DNA of 16,254 nucleotides from an uncultured Mucilaginibacter sp. (lineage in GTDB: Bacteria; Bacteroidota; Bacteroidia; Sphingobacteriales; Sphingobacteriaceae): contig NZ_CAMLOV010000132.1 in NCBI RefSeq assembly GCF_946481715.1, positions 1 to 16,254 of the forward strand, read 5' to 3'. Below, piece after piece: positions 7,557 to 15,881 of the stretch (positions are counted from its first letter, which is position 1; each line of letters starts with the position of its first letter). The notes under the pieces are model-generated. The model searched no databases. It saw nothing but the letters and a program-made list of their open reading frames with translations, and had not been told where the DNA came from. The position numbers were made by a program, and so were the translations under genes.

Positions 7557-8531
7557 TTAACGTGCCGCTATCCTGTTATTAGCTTTAGCCATTCCCTTTA
7601 CATGTAGCGATATTAAGCTCGCATGTTTCATCCCCAGCGTTTGCCCTGGTATTTTTTTAAGGTATAGTTTTAAGTAACTATCCATAATACCTTTAGAAAT
7701 ACGGATATACTCGTCGCGATACTTTCCATCGGTAAAGGGGAACATCGGTTTATCATAATACATCTTCCCCTCTTTATCTACATACGCGGTAAACGAGTAA
7801 TTGAAGTTGCTGTAAGCTTTCTTAATAACAATATCGTATTGCGGGTCCATATAATCGGCAGAAGTATTGTAGTTGTTTAACAGCCAGTCGGCAACGGTTT
7901 TTTGCTTCACAACGGTAACAACCGGGCTCTTGCTGATCAACTGAACCGGCTGCTGGGCAGCAAAGGCCTCTTTCATGTCGGCATTGGCTTTTGCCACCAA
8001 TCCTGCTACAAAAAGGGTATCCTGTATTTTATAATGCTGTAAAATATCGGCGGTAGTGTGCAAGCTGTTTTTGATGTAATTATCGGCGTAAAACTTCATG
8101 TAAATTTTTTCGCCGTTTATATTTAGTGTGTCGTTCTTCGCTAAAAGCAATTCAAACACCAGGCTATCCTTACCCATACGCCGCATTTTTAAATACGAGC
8201 GGTTGGTATTGATGACCGAATCGAATCCAAGTGCCAGGGGGAAATTCAAGAACGCTTTTTTAACAGGGCTAAATAATGCCACTGAATCGTCCGACACAAA
8301 CCGCAACCGCCAATCGGGGTTTAAATGATACCCATACTCGTTAAACGAAAGCCCGTTTTGCTGATAGCGCGCAACCTCGGTATAAGTAATCCCTTCTATC
8401 GATTTAAAAGAGATCGGCTTCCTGTTTACCTTATGGTTCGGGTTATTGTCGCAAGCGGTTAAGCTAATGCAGCCCAAAAACATAATCATAAAAATCGCCC
8501 GGGGCTTTGCCTGCTTTATTTTAGTCGCCAT
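7557..8531 (-). CDS. Hypothetical lipoprotein, second of a tandem pair
   Basis: 324 residues from the ATG at 8531. This start gives an N-terminus MATKIKQAKPRAIFM, a hydrophobic core and a lipobox LTAC with Cys27, close to the paralogue upstream (Cys26, 327 residues). Another ATG at 8552 is possible; the longest ORF, from 8606, overlaps the upstream gene. The mature part aligns along its whole length with the neighbour at 8554-9537: KPISFKSIEGI-YTEV, NGLSFN-YGY, DSVAL-SPVKK, FYADNYIKN-LHT, KANAD--KAFAAQQP, and a C-terminal PGQTL block. I do not recognise the family. It is predicted to be anchored in the outer or inner membrane, facing the periplasm or surface. The start lies about 22 bases after the upstream stop, so co-transcription is likely. 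Confidence 0.82.
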   Translation of the reverse strand: MATKIKQAKPRAIFMIMFLGCISLTACDNNPNHKVNRKPISFKSIEGITYTEVARYQQNGLSFNEYGYHLNPDWRLRFVSDDSVALFSPVKKAFLNFPLALGFDSVINTNRSYLKMRRMGKDSLVFELLLAKNDTLNINGEKIYMKFYADNYIKNSLHTTADILQHYKIQDTLFVAGLVAKANADMKEAFAAQQPVQLISKSPVVTVVKQKTVADWLLNNYNTSADYMDPQYDIVIKKAYSNFNYSFTAYVDKEGKMYYDKPMFPFTDGKYRDEYIRISKGIMDSYLKLYLKKIPGQTLGMKHASLISLHVKGMAKANNRIAAR

Positions 8532-8553
8532 TGTTTTTAAGTTGATGGTCATT

Positions 8554-9537
8554 TTAATTGTTTGCAGACACTGTTTGCGCATAGCCCGGTTGCCTGCCAT
8601 GTACATGTAGTGTTACTATAGTGGTATGAGGGATACTTAAGGTTTGGCCCGGCACAACGGTTAAATACGGTTTTAAGTAATTATCCAAAATAAACTTGGA
8701 AATTTTAACATAATTGGCCTCTGCCAAATCATCGCCATAAAACCCTACCATAGGCCTGCGGTAAACCATTTGCCCCTTTGCATCCACAAAAACCGAAAGC
8801 GAATAATCAAAGTTCCTGTAAGCTTTGCTAAGGGTAATATTAAAGGTAGGCGTCATATAATTATCCGAGGCATCGTAGTTATTATAAAGGTATTTCGGTG
8901 TCCTCAGCCAGGTGGATACTTGCATAGCTGGCCGCTTGCTAATAAAATTCGGTGGTTGCTGTGCAGCAAATGCCTTACGGATGTCGGCGTTGGCCTTTTC
9001 GGCCATCTGCTTTATAAACAGGCTATCGCGGTGGCTTACATGCCTGGCCCCTTCGGTGTTGGTATGCAGTTTATTTTTGATATAGTTATCCGCATAAAAC
9101 GTCATGTAAACACTGGAGTTAACTACATCAACGGTATCGTTTTCGGCTTTCAGCATCTCCAATACCAGGCTATCCTTACTCATGTGCCGCATTTTGAAAT
9201 AGGAACGGACGGTAGCAAAAATGGAATCGATACCACGCGACAAGGGGAAGTTGATAAATTGCTTTTTAACAGGGCTGTATAGGGCAACAGAATCATTCGG
9301 CTCAAACCTTAGTTGCCAATCTGGCATTAGGCGGTAACCATATTTATTGAAAGAAAGCCCATTTTTTTGCTTGCGCGAAACTTCGGTGTAGTTGATGCCT
9401 TCTATCGATTTGAAAGATATAGGCTTTTTGTTTTTTCTTAAACGGGGGTTGTTATAATCGCAGCCCGTAAGCACAAATATTGCACACACAGAAAAAAGAG
9501 TTGCAAAATTTTTAAGCACTAATATTTTCATTGGCAT
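8554..9537 (-). CDS. Hypothetical lipoprotein, first of a tandem pair
   Basis: 327 residues. A type II signal peptide with lipobox LTGC (Cys26) is followed by an Asn/Arg/Lys-rich linker and then the same conserved blocks as the next gene. The C-terminal third has a strand pattern YSLSVFVDAKGQMVYRRPM and a final PGQTLSIPHTTIVTLHV block, shared with the paralogue and so probably structural. No catalytic motif stands out. Two Met codons (residues 1 and 3) are equally good starts. It begins 52 bases after recO ends and may be co-transcribed with it or have its own weak promoter (TATCTTG in the gap). Function unknown; the duplication suggests related but separated roles. Confidence 0.84.
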   Translation of the reverse strand: MPMKILVLKNFATLFSVCAIFVLTGCDYNNPRLRKNKKPISFKSIEGINYTEVSRKQKNGLSFNKYGYRLMPDWQLRFEPNDSVALYSPVKKQFINFPLSRGIDSIFATVRSYFKMRHMSKDSLVLEMLKAENDTVDVVNSSVYMTFYADNYIKNKLHTNTEGARHVSHRDSLFIKQMAEKANADIRKAFAAQQPPNFISKRPAMQVSTWLRTPKYLYNNYDASDNYMTPTFNITLSKAYRNFDYSLSVFVDAKGQMVYRRPMVGFYGDDLAEANYVKISKFILDNYLKPYLTVVPGQTLSIPHTTIVTLHVHGRQPGYAQTVSANN

Positions 9538-9589
9538 ACTTTTATTCTGCCTGCAAGATAATAATAGAATTTAATTTCGGAAAACTTTT

Positions 9590-10315
9590 TTAACCTAAAA
9601 CTTCTTCCAGCACCTCGTGAGATTTGATGTACCCGAAACCTTCAATATGCATAGCGTAATATTCCAGCAGTTTACTAATCAGGTAGCGGCGTTCGTCGTT
9701 GCTTAATTTTATTTCTTCAATTTTACCAAAGCCGTTCTGCAACAGGTCGTGAAAGTTTTTGGTGTGCGGCGGCGATAGGTACGATAAACTATCGGGTTTG
9801 TAGTTTGTAAAAACGCCATCCTTCATATCAAAGTAACTGGCATTGTTCAGCGAGGCGCTGTGCGGATAAAAACCAAGGTGGCGCGTTAGCTGAATAAGAA
9901 ATACAAGGTGGAAGTTGGCAAGCCCCCGGTTGGCGTTATCCAGCCATTCTATCGCGTTAAAAATAAAATCGAAGATGTTCTCATCGGGCGTTTGCTGCTT
10001 TACGGCCTTGTAAAGCACCTCGTTTAAAAACATGGCAATGCAGCTTTTAATAATATCGTAGGGAATGCTGAGCAGCAGGGGCGAGTTCTTTAGCTCGGCT
10101 ATCCGCTGGATGTTGCCGGCAGGTTTGTGGTACACCACCATATCTACCAAATGCAGAGGCTGCAGCATATTGCGGCTTATTTTTGCCTTTGGTTTTTTTA
10201 CGCCGTTGATGAGATACGATTGCAGGCCAAATTTTTCGGTGAAGATCTGTACCACTACGCTGCTTTCGCTATAGTCGGTTGTTTTAAAAACAATACCCCG
10301 GGTTTTATGCAGCAT
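9590..10315 (-). CDS. recO: DNA repair protein RecO
   Basis: 241 residues from the ATG at 10315. RecO works in RecFOR recombinational repair, loading RecA by displacing SSB and annealing strands. The N-terminal OB fold is recognisable: LHKTRGIVFKTTDYSESSVVVQIFTEKFGLQSYLINGVKK. The helical C-terminal domain follows (NEVLYKAVKQ, LTRHLGFYP). Only one Cys is present, so the four-Cys zinc finger seen in some RecO proteins is absent. The longer ORF to 10357 adds a non-conserved MLLSSCQ... extension lying inside the upstream gene, so the internal Met was chosen. The start overlaps the end of the diacylglycerol-kinase gene by 11 bases in another frame, implying translational coupling. Confidence 0.92.
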   Translation of the reverse strand: MLHKTRGIVFKTTDYSESSVVVQIFTEKFGLQSYLINGVKKPKAKISRNMLQPLHLVDMVVYHKPAGNIQRIAELKNSPLLLSIPYDIIKSCIAMFLNEVLYKAVKQQTPDENIFDFIFNAIEWLDNANRGLANFHLVFLIQLTRHLGFYPHSASLNNASYFDMKDGVFTNYKPDSLSYLSPPHTKNFHDLLQNGFGKIEEIKLSNDERRYLISKLLEYYAMHIEGFGYIKSHEVLEEVLG

Positions 10316-10673
10316 AGCCCAAAAGCAGTAAAATTTTTGGCAGGAAGATAATAGCACCGGTTAGCAGCGCAAAGAAAGCTACTACCAGTACTGCCGCTGC
10401 GCTGATGTCTTTTACATGCCCTGCCAGCTTATTGTAGCCGGGCGATACCAGGTCGGTAAGGGTTTCTATACCGGTGTTCAATAGTTCGGTAAGCAGCACC
10501 ATTGCTATGCACAGCAGTATCCAATTCCATTCGGCAGCATTAATATGCAGGTAAAAGCTTAACGCAATAACCAATATGGCAGCAAACACATGTACCCTAA
10601 AATTGAGCTGGGTAGCAAAGGCGTACTTTAAGCCATTAAAGGCAAAGCCAAAACCGCGGATAAATTTTCTCAT
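10305..10673 (-). CDS. Diacylglycerol/undecaprenol kinase family protein (DgkA type)
   Basis: 122 residues, the normal size for the small integral-membrane lipid kinases that phosphorylate diacylglycerol or undecaprenol. Layout: an amphipathic N-terminus (MRKFIRGFGFAFNGLKYAF), then three membrane helices (VFAAILVIALSFYLHI; WILLCIAMVLLTELLNTGIE; AAVLVVAFFALLTGAIIFL). Active-site residues seen are Glu63, Asn66, Glu70, Asp74 and Lys88-Asp89 (ELLNTGIETLTDL...VKD). At the position of the first metal-binding Glu of characterised enzymes there appears to be Gln22 (TQLNFRVH). Acidic C-terminal neighbours are intact. The gene starts 30 bases after the histidine-kinase stop and overlaps recO. Confidence 0.9.
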   Translation of the reverse strand: MRKFIRGFGFAFNGLKYAFATQLNFRVHVFAAILVIALSFYLHINAAEWNWILLCIAMVLLTELLNTGIETLTDLVSPGYNKLAGHVKDISAAAVLVVAFFALLTGAIIFLPKILLLLGYAA

Positions 10674-10703
10674 TACCTGTTACAATACGCAAATCTGCAC
10701 AAA

Positions 10704-13655
10704 TTAATTTACAGGCAGGCTGAAGTAAAAAGTAGAGCCCTTTGCTTTTTCGCTTTCTACCCATATCTTACCATCGTGGCGCTGTACTATTTCGGCACAA
10801 AGGTACAACCCTATGCCAAAGCCCGATACAGTTTGCGTATGGCTACTCTCCACGCGGTAATAGCGGTCGAATATTTTTTCGATATCCTGCGGTTTTATGC
10901 CTATACCTTCATCCTTAATGCTTACTTGCGCCGCGTTGTTTATCAACCGGCATTCCACCTCAATATGCTCGCCCCTTGGCGAGTATTTAACCGCATTACT
11001 TAGCAAATTCGATATAACCGATCCCATTTTATCCCTGTCGGCATTTACCATGATGGGTTCGCTATGCGTAACGGTAATGGTATGGCTGCCCATGGTAAGT
11101 TTTGCGTCGCTTATCATTTCGCCTACCAGTTCATTCAATTCAAAATCATGTTTATTTAAAAATATCTTGCCCGATTCCAGGCGCGATACATTTAAAAAGC
11201 CGTTGATCATCGCACTCATCTTTTTCACCTGGATGTTCACTTTTTCTAAAGCGCTAAGCGTAAAACCGTCATCGTTGTTACGTGCCTTATTGTACAGCAT
11301 TTGTGCGTATGCACTGAGCGAGGTAAGCGGCGTTTTCAGTTCGTGGCTTACCATACCTATAAAATCGCTTTTGCGCATCTCGTCCTGTTTCTGCTCGGTA
11401 ACATCAATAATAAGGCCCGAGAAATGCGATAGTTTGCCACTATCATCCGGGTATAATTTGCCGTATGCGCGCACCCAGCGCTTCTTTTGGTCATGATGGC
11501 CAATAACCGGGTGCTCCATTATATAATTACGGCCCGTTGCAATGGCTTTCTCAACGCCCCTGGTAACCTTTTCCCGGTAATTATCCGGAATTGCCGCCGC
11601 AACCATATCGTAGGTTACTTCTTCATCGGCATAGTACCCAAACTGTTCCTTTAACCTTGGCGATACAATAAACTCGCGGGTTTCTACATTCAAAAACCAG
11701 GTGCCAACGTTTGCGGCCTCTATTGCAAAGCGCGTTTTTTCTTCCGCCTTTTCTACCTCTTTGCGGGCGTTTACCTGTTCGGTAACATCGGTCGCCACCA
11801 TCATTATACTGGTTACCACCCCCTGCTCGTTTTTAACGGGTTGGTAAATAAAGTTAAAATAGCCGGCCTTTAGTTCGCCGTTATGCTCCAACAGCGACAG
11901 CGCCTCGTTTCCGTAATATGGCTCGCCGGTATCAAATACATTATCTAATAGCTGTAAAAATGGCTGGCCTTGCAGTTCGGGCAGGCCCTGGGCCAGGGGC
12001 AGGCCAATAATGGCCGGTGTTTTGCCCCAAAACTGCAATACTCTTTGGTTCGCGGCCTCCAATACCAGGTTGCGCCCGTTAAAAATAGCTATAGCTACGG
12101 GTGCCCGTTCCACAGCATTGCGGAACCTGCCCTCGCTTATTTCCAGTTCATGGATGATCTTTTTCAGGTCTCGCTGGGTCTCGTTTAATTCTTCGTTGGT
12201 TGCAAAAAGTTCCTCATTAGTAGCGGCAAGCTCTTCGTTAGCGGCCGATATCTCTTCGTTTAGCGCTTGCAGTTCGGCCTCGTTTTGCTCCAGTTGTTTG
12301 CGGGCCTCTACAATGGCCGTGATATCTACAACCGTCGCCATTATGGATTCTACTTCGCCCTCCGGGTTAAACAGCGGGTCGTAAGAAAAATCAACATAAA
12401 GGTGTTTGGTGCCCGTGGCAGTAACTATATCTACCTCTATCTCGGGTATGGCCAGCCGTTTGCCTGTAGTAAATACATCATCCAGCATTTTAGGGAACGG
12501 CTGATCGGCCAATTCGGGGAAAACATCCAGCAGCTTTTTGCCTATTACTTCCTCGCTGCTGCGGTTCCATATATCCAGTACCGATTGGTTGGCAACCCCT
12601 ATTACCATATCGCGCCCCTCAAAAATGGCCATGCTAATAGGCGTGCCCATTACCATTGTTTTTAGGCGGTGCTCGCTGTGTTTAACCTTATTGCCGGCGA
12701 GCACCTGGCCTGTAACTTCGGTGGCCACTACAATTATACCTGTGGTATTGCCTTCGGCATCTTTAAAAGGCTGGTTAATAAAGTTAAAATAACCTTCCTC
12801 CAATGTACCATTGCGCTGCAGCAAAACACGATCGGCATTGCCAAAATATGGCACACCGGTATCGTACACCCTTTTCATAATATCAATGTAAGGCTGGCTC
12901 GCTATCTCGGGCAGTATCTGTACTACCGGCTTCCCCACAACCGACCTATCCCTATCCCATATTGCCAGGAACTGGTCGTTTATCATTTCGAGCACCATGT
13001 CGTACCCTTTAAACAACCCAATGGCAACCGGGGCCTGCAATATCATGTTACGGAAATTGGCCTCGCTTTCGGTAAGGGCCGCGGTGCGCCGTTGTACACG
13101 GTCTTCCAGTTCGGTATTTAGCTGCAGTAATTTATGCTGGGTTGCTTTTAGCTCTTCGTTGGTGGCGCTAAGTTCTTCAATGGAGGTTGCAAGCTCTTCG
13201 TTAAGGGCCTGCTCGCGTGCCAATGCTTCTTCGTTTTTTTGCGCAGTTAACAATGCCTGCCGGTTAAGGTACGCCTGGGTTACATCGGTTGCGGTATGTA
13301 AAATACAGTAGGTTTCGCCTTGTTCGTTTTTGATGGCCCGGTATTCGAAATCGAAATAAAAAGTTTGAAGCCTGCCATTTACTACCAGGTTAGCCGGCGT
13401 ATTTACGTCCTGGTGCGAAATGCCGGTTTGCAAAACATTTTGCATCATGCCTATAAAGGGCTGGCCTTTCAGTTCGGGCAACGCTTCTTCCAGCGGAAGG
13501 CCAATTACGCTTTTATCTTTCCCCCAAATTGCCAGCATAGCATCATTGGCCATTTGCACAGTTAAAGCCATAGAAGTATGAATAGCAGTGGCGTTGTGCG
13601 ATAAGGTTAAAACTTTCAGCAATTCATCGCTGCTAAAACGGGCGTCGGTATTCAT
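10704..13655 (-). CDS. Soluble multi-PAS hybrid-free sensor histidine kinase
   Basis: 983 residues, no signal peptide and no membrane helix. Domains: PAS1 ~10-127, coiled coil ~130-200 built on NEEL repeats (SIEELSATNEELKATQ), PAS2 ~198-320, PAS3 ~328-450, a second NEEL coiled coil ~450-505 (AATNEELFATNEELNETQ), PAS4 ~508-630, PAS5 ~640-755 of a different PAS type, then the kinase core. The phosphoacceptor is His771 (MVSHELKTPL). The ATPase has Asn887 (SNLLSNAVKYSP), DEGIGI at 915-920 and GFGIGLYL from 945. PAS1-4 share a pattern of AN...L..W, viG.PL, LPEL..QPF and TG, so they arose by internal duplication. No receiver domain is fused and no response regulator gene lies in the window, so the partner and signal are unknown. 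It would sense cytoplasmic signals. The start ATG at 13655 follows TCTATAA, and the gene is the first of the dgk-recO group. Confidence 0.92.
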   Translation of the reverse strand: MNTDARFSSDELLKVLTLSHNATAIHTSMALTVQMANDAMLAIWGKDKSVIGLPLEEALPELKGQPFIGMMQNVLQTGISHQDVNTPANLVVNGRLQTFYFDFEYRAIKNEQGETYCILHTATDVTQAYLNRQALLTAQKNEEALAREQALNEELATSIEELSATNEELKATQHKLLQLNTELEDRVQRRTAALTESEANFRNMILQAPVAIGLFKGYDMVLEMINDQFLAIWDRDRSVVGKPVVQILPEIASQPYIDIMKRVYDTGVPYFGNADRVLLQRNGTLEEGYFNFINQPFKDAEGNTTGIIVVATEVTGQVLAGNKVKHSEHRLKTMVMGTPISMAIFEGRDMVIGVANQSVLDIWNRSSEEVIGKKLLDVFPELADQPFPKMLDDVFTTGKRLAIPEIEVDIVTATGTKHLYVDFSYDPLFNPEGEVESIMATVVDITAIVEARKQLEQNEAELQALNEEISAANEELAATNEELFATNEELNETQRDLKKIIHELEISEGRFRNAVERAPVAIAIFNGRNLVLEAANQRVLQFWGKTPAIIGLPLAQGLPELQGQPFLQLLDNVFDTGEPYYGNEALSLLEHNGELKAGYFNFIYQPVKNEQGVVTSIMMVATDVTEQVNARKEVEKAEEKTRFAIEAANVGTWFLNVETREFIVSPRLKEQFGYYADEEVTYDMVAAAIPDNYREKVTRGVEKAIATGRNYIMEHPVIGHHDQKKRWVRAYGKLYPDDSGKLSHFSGLIIDVTEQKQDEMRKSDFIGMVSHELKTPLTSLSAYAQMLYNKARNNDDGFTLSALEKVNIQVKKMSAMINGFLNVSRLESGKIFLNKHDFELNELVGEMISDAKLTMGSHTITVTHSEPIMVNADRDKMGSVISNLLSNAVKYSPRGEHIEVECRLINNAAQVSIKDEGIGIKPQDIEKIFDRYYRVESSHTQTVSGFGIGLYLCAEIVQRHDGKIWVESEKAKGSTFYFSLPVN

Positions 13656-13815
13656 TTATAGATGCAACGGATAGGTAATAAAAAGCTATGTTTATTGGTA
13701 TGGTAAAGCAAAAAAACGGGATAAGCGCTTTAATACTTTTATCAAAAAAATAGTTCTTATTTAGGGGATAAGCCTGTAAATATAATATAGTTTGGCAATA
13801 ATTAAAAAGGTGCTG

Positions 13816-14016
13816 CTACGCTTTTTTACGCCCCGCTAATTCGTTTTTAAGCACCAATACAAAGCTGATGCAGCCAGCCAATCCAAACCCGCCCGAAGCG
13901 CCCCTGAGGATGTCAAAAAAAAGCGGGTTTTTTGGCGCAGGCATCCACAGTACAATGGCAAATAAGGCGATGGATATAGCCAGTAATAAAATGGTGCGCG
14001 TAACCTGGTTTTTCAT
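13816..14016 (-). CDS. Small two-helix membrane protein
   Basis: 66 residues, not recognised. Two hydrophobic segments (TILLLAISIALFAIVLWMP and GGFGLAGCISFVLVL) flank a short loop with APKNPLFFDILRG. A Lys/Arg-rich C-terminus (KNELAGRKKA) suggests both ends face the cytoplasm. No family or partner can be named. It lies between the kinase gene and the REP-like region, on the same strand as both neighbours but with gaps of 160 and 335 bases, so probably its own unit. Confidence 0.68.
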   Translation of the reverse strand: MKNQVTRTILLLAISIALFAIVLWMPAPKNPLFFDILRGASGGFGLAGCISFVLVLKNELAGRKKA

Positions 14017-14351
14017 TGGCGAAAGATATTAAATTTTCGGGAAAGGCGGCTGCCGTTATGTTACAAGGCGGGCGATGCCTTTTAAAAATTCGTTAGAAGA
14101 ATATTGGATATTACCCTTGAGCGTTCTAAACGCCAAGAAAAGTCATTCTTGTTTCAGAACCCCATCATAAAAGTGACCACTATTCTGAGCCGCTTTTCAT
14201 GCCGGCTACCTGCCTAGTGGGGTGCCGAAACAAGTTCTGCATGACGCACAACTTTTATTGTTTCGACACCCTTCGTTTCAAACTCGTCCCTATGGAAAAA
14301 GCCGCCAAAATTTTAAATCGACTCTAACGCAGCGCCCACCAAAACCTCGTA
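14017..14351. other. 335-base intergenic region with palindromic repeat
   Basis: No gene is supported here. An ORF at 14222-14491 on the + strand runs into the antisense of the CotH gene and has no known-protein features. The stretch holds the REP-like palindrome at 14142-14245, a further inverted pair GGTGCCGAAACAA (14221-14233) with TTGTTTCGACACC (14258-14270, 12 of 13 paired) and a small AAGGC/GCCTT hairpin (14065-14081). The rest (14272-14351) shows nothing I can name. Confidence 0.6.
14142..14245. repeat. REP-like imperfect palindrome, ~104 bases
   Basis: The left end GTCAT...TCTTGTTTCAGAACCCCAT is an imperfect reverse complement of the right end GTGGGGTGCCGAAACAAG...ATGAC. Nested inside are CCACTA (14177-14182) with TAGTGG (14215-14220) and AGCCG (14188-14192) with CGGCT (14203-14207). 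The outer sequence, read on the - strand as GTCATGCAGAACTTGTTTCG, resembles a palindromic intergenic repeat I associate with Bacteroidota genomes (GTCATGCTGAACTTGTTTCAG). That comparison is from memory. No transposase lies nearby, so any mobility would need one elsewhere. Confidence 0.6.
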
Positions 14352-15881
14352 CTACAGTTTCGCTATATTTTCATCAAGCCAAACTTCGCGCATCGAAAGC
14401 CAATATTTTACCTGCGCTACCTCGGCATAGTAACTGCCTAAAACCACCGGGTTTGGCCAAACGTAAGTATTCAGTATGTTCCAGCGGTTAAAATTCTTGC
14501 GTTGCGAAAATTCAAATCTTGCTTGTGTATTATCAAGGCTTAGCATCATAGCAGGGATGGCACCGCCTTTCAGCTCTGCCCACTTGGCTTTTACCTTGGC
14601 CACAAATGCGGGGTCCTGAAAAAGGCGGGTCATCCATGTCCCGTTTTTTACCCACCAACCCTCGGGTTTGGTGGCATCGCTATAATCTACGTTGCCTGCA
14701 CCAAGGTCAAAATCCCAGGCTGGCCCCATGCCCAATTTGCCGCCGCGGTCTTTATAGTAAAACATGCTTGCAAAATTTTGCGCATCCTGGTTTTTAAATA
14801 CTTCGTTAACAAAAAACCAGCTGATGAATGAATCTACGTTAATGTATTTGGCGTAGCCCTTGTCGGGGTCGGCAAAATCTGCCGAAAATATAGCCGCCTC
14901 GGTATTCTGTATATATGTTTTAATATAATTCAGTTGCTCGGCGTTTGGCGCCTCGGGCGAGCGCAGGTTCATAGGCAGGTTTTTATCAGTAACCCAGTGC
15001 ACTATTTCGCCATTACGCTGGTCCAGTTCTATCAGGTAACCACCGGTAATGGCAGTAGCGCTTACGTCGGTTGCTTTCAGTTCGGGGATGTTCACCCTGG
15101 TGGCATTAATTTCTACCTGTTCTGTAAGCAGGTAATTCCCTACGTAATCGCCGTTCATAATCACTTCTACCGGGATGCCATGGGGCGCAAAATCAGATTT
15201 TGCTGCTTGGGCTAACCCAAATGCCAGGTAATTGCGCATTAATGTTTTATCGGCATAATTGGCCAACAGCACCCAGTTTTTTGCACTCGGCAGCCCAAGC
15301 ATCGCATTTTTTGAAGTGAATTTTAACCGGTATGGTTTTTTAGGCATCCCCCATGTGGAGTTGCCGCGGCCTTTTATTTGGGTTGGGATTGTTGTTACCT
15401 CCTGTGTATACAAACCCATAGTATTGATGCTGAGCGTACCATCAACATAATCATCTTTAGATACCACCGGGCTGGCGGTAGTAATTGTAAAAACAGGCAG
15501 GCCCGTAAAGTTAGAAATAGTTACCGTGAAGGTTTTAACATCGCTGCCCTTTGTTACTTTATAAACTACAGGCTTACTAAAATCGTTGCGGGTAACACCA
15601 CTGGTTTGCACTGCGTCGCCTACTTTTACAACAGCACCGTTTTTTGTAGTAAACGTGGCTGTAAGGTTCATGTCCGCTTCGGGCTCGGGTGTGTAGCCGC
15701 TTAATTTATCGCCGTTTACTTCTACCAAAACATCCTGGCTTATTTTGCCGGTATTGTTTTTTACCTCTAAAGTAAAAGTGAAATCGGGCGAGTTGTCCGG
15801 CGGGGTGGTGATTTCCGGCTTGTCTTTTTTACAGCCAAGAATTAATAATACAAAGCACAGGCAGGTAAGCGTTCTCTTCAT
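14352..15881 (-). CDS. CotH-kinase family lipoprotein
   Basis: 509 residues. A short signal peptide ends in a lipobox ILGC with Cys17 (MKRTLTCLCFVLLILGCKKD), so it is a predicted lipoprotein. An N-terminal beta domain of DUF5018/Ig-like type (FTFTLEVKNNTGKI...VKTFTVTISNF) precedes the CotH kinase domain (~130-500). Kinase signatures are GRGNSTWGMPKKPYRLKF with Gly171-Arg172-Gly173, LLANYADKTLMRNYLA, GDYVGNYLLTEQVE, and WDFDLGAGN with Asp390-Phe-Asp392 as the likely metal-binding DFD. The gene ends in a WLSMREVWLDENI helix typical of the family. CotH in Bacillus is an atypical protein kinase that phosphorylates spore-coat proteins; substrates in Bacteroidota are unknown. The Met at 15881 gives the usual short lipoprotein leader; one 9 bases upstream is also possible. 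It is divergent from the SDR gene. Confidence 0.87.
   Translation of the reverse strand: MKRTLTCLCFVLLILGCKKDKPEITTPPDNSPDFTFTLEVKNNTGKISQDVLVEVNGDKLSGYTPEPEADMNLTATFTTKNGAVVKVGDAVQTSGVTRNDFSKPVVYKVTKGSDVKTFTVTISNFTGLPVFTITTASPVVSKDDYVDGTLSINTMGLYTQEVTTIPTQIKGRGNSTWGMPKKPYRLKFTSKNAMLGLPSAKNWVLLANYADKTLMRNYLAFGLAQAAKSDFAPHGIPVEVIMNGDYVGNYLLTEQVEINATRVNIPELKATDVSATAITGGYLIELDQRNGEIVHWVTDKNLPMNLRSPEAPNAEQLNYIKTYIQNTEAAIFSADFADPDKGYAKYINVDSFISWFFVNEVFKNQDAQNFASMFYYKDRGGKLGMGPAWDFDLGAGNVDYSDATKPEGWWVKNGTWMTRLFQDPAFVAKVKAKWAELKGGAIPAMMLSLDNTQARFEFSQRKNFNRWNILNTYVWPNPVVLGSYYAEVAQVKYWLSMREVWLDENIAKL

Noticed and set aside
9590..10315. RecO without its zinc-finger cysteines as degenerate
   Set aside because: Many RecO proteins lack the cysteine cluster; length and OB-fold are normal.
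10897..13565. Several + strand ORFs up to 199 codons over the kinase gene
   Set aside because: Shadows of the 983-residue kinase on the other strand; translations are low-complexity (Ser/Leu-rich) and have no start context.
14222..14491. 89-codon + strand ORF over the intergenic region and the CotH 3' end
   Set aside because: It begins in the palindromic repeat, runs antisense to the well-supported CotH gene, and its translation has no recognisable protein character.
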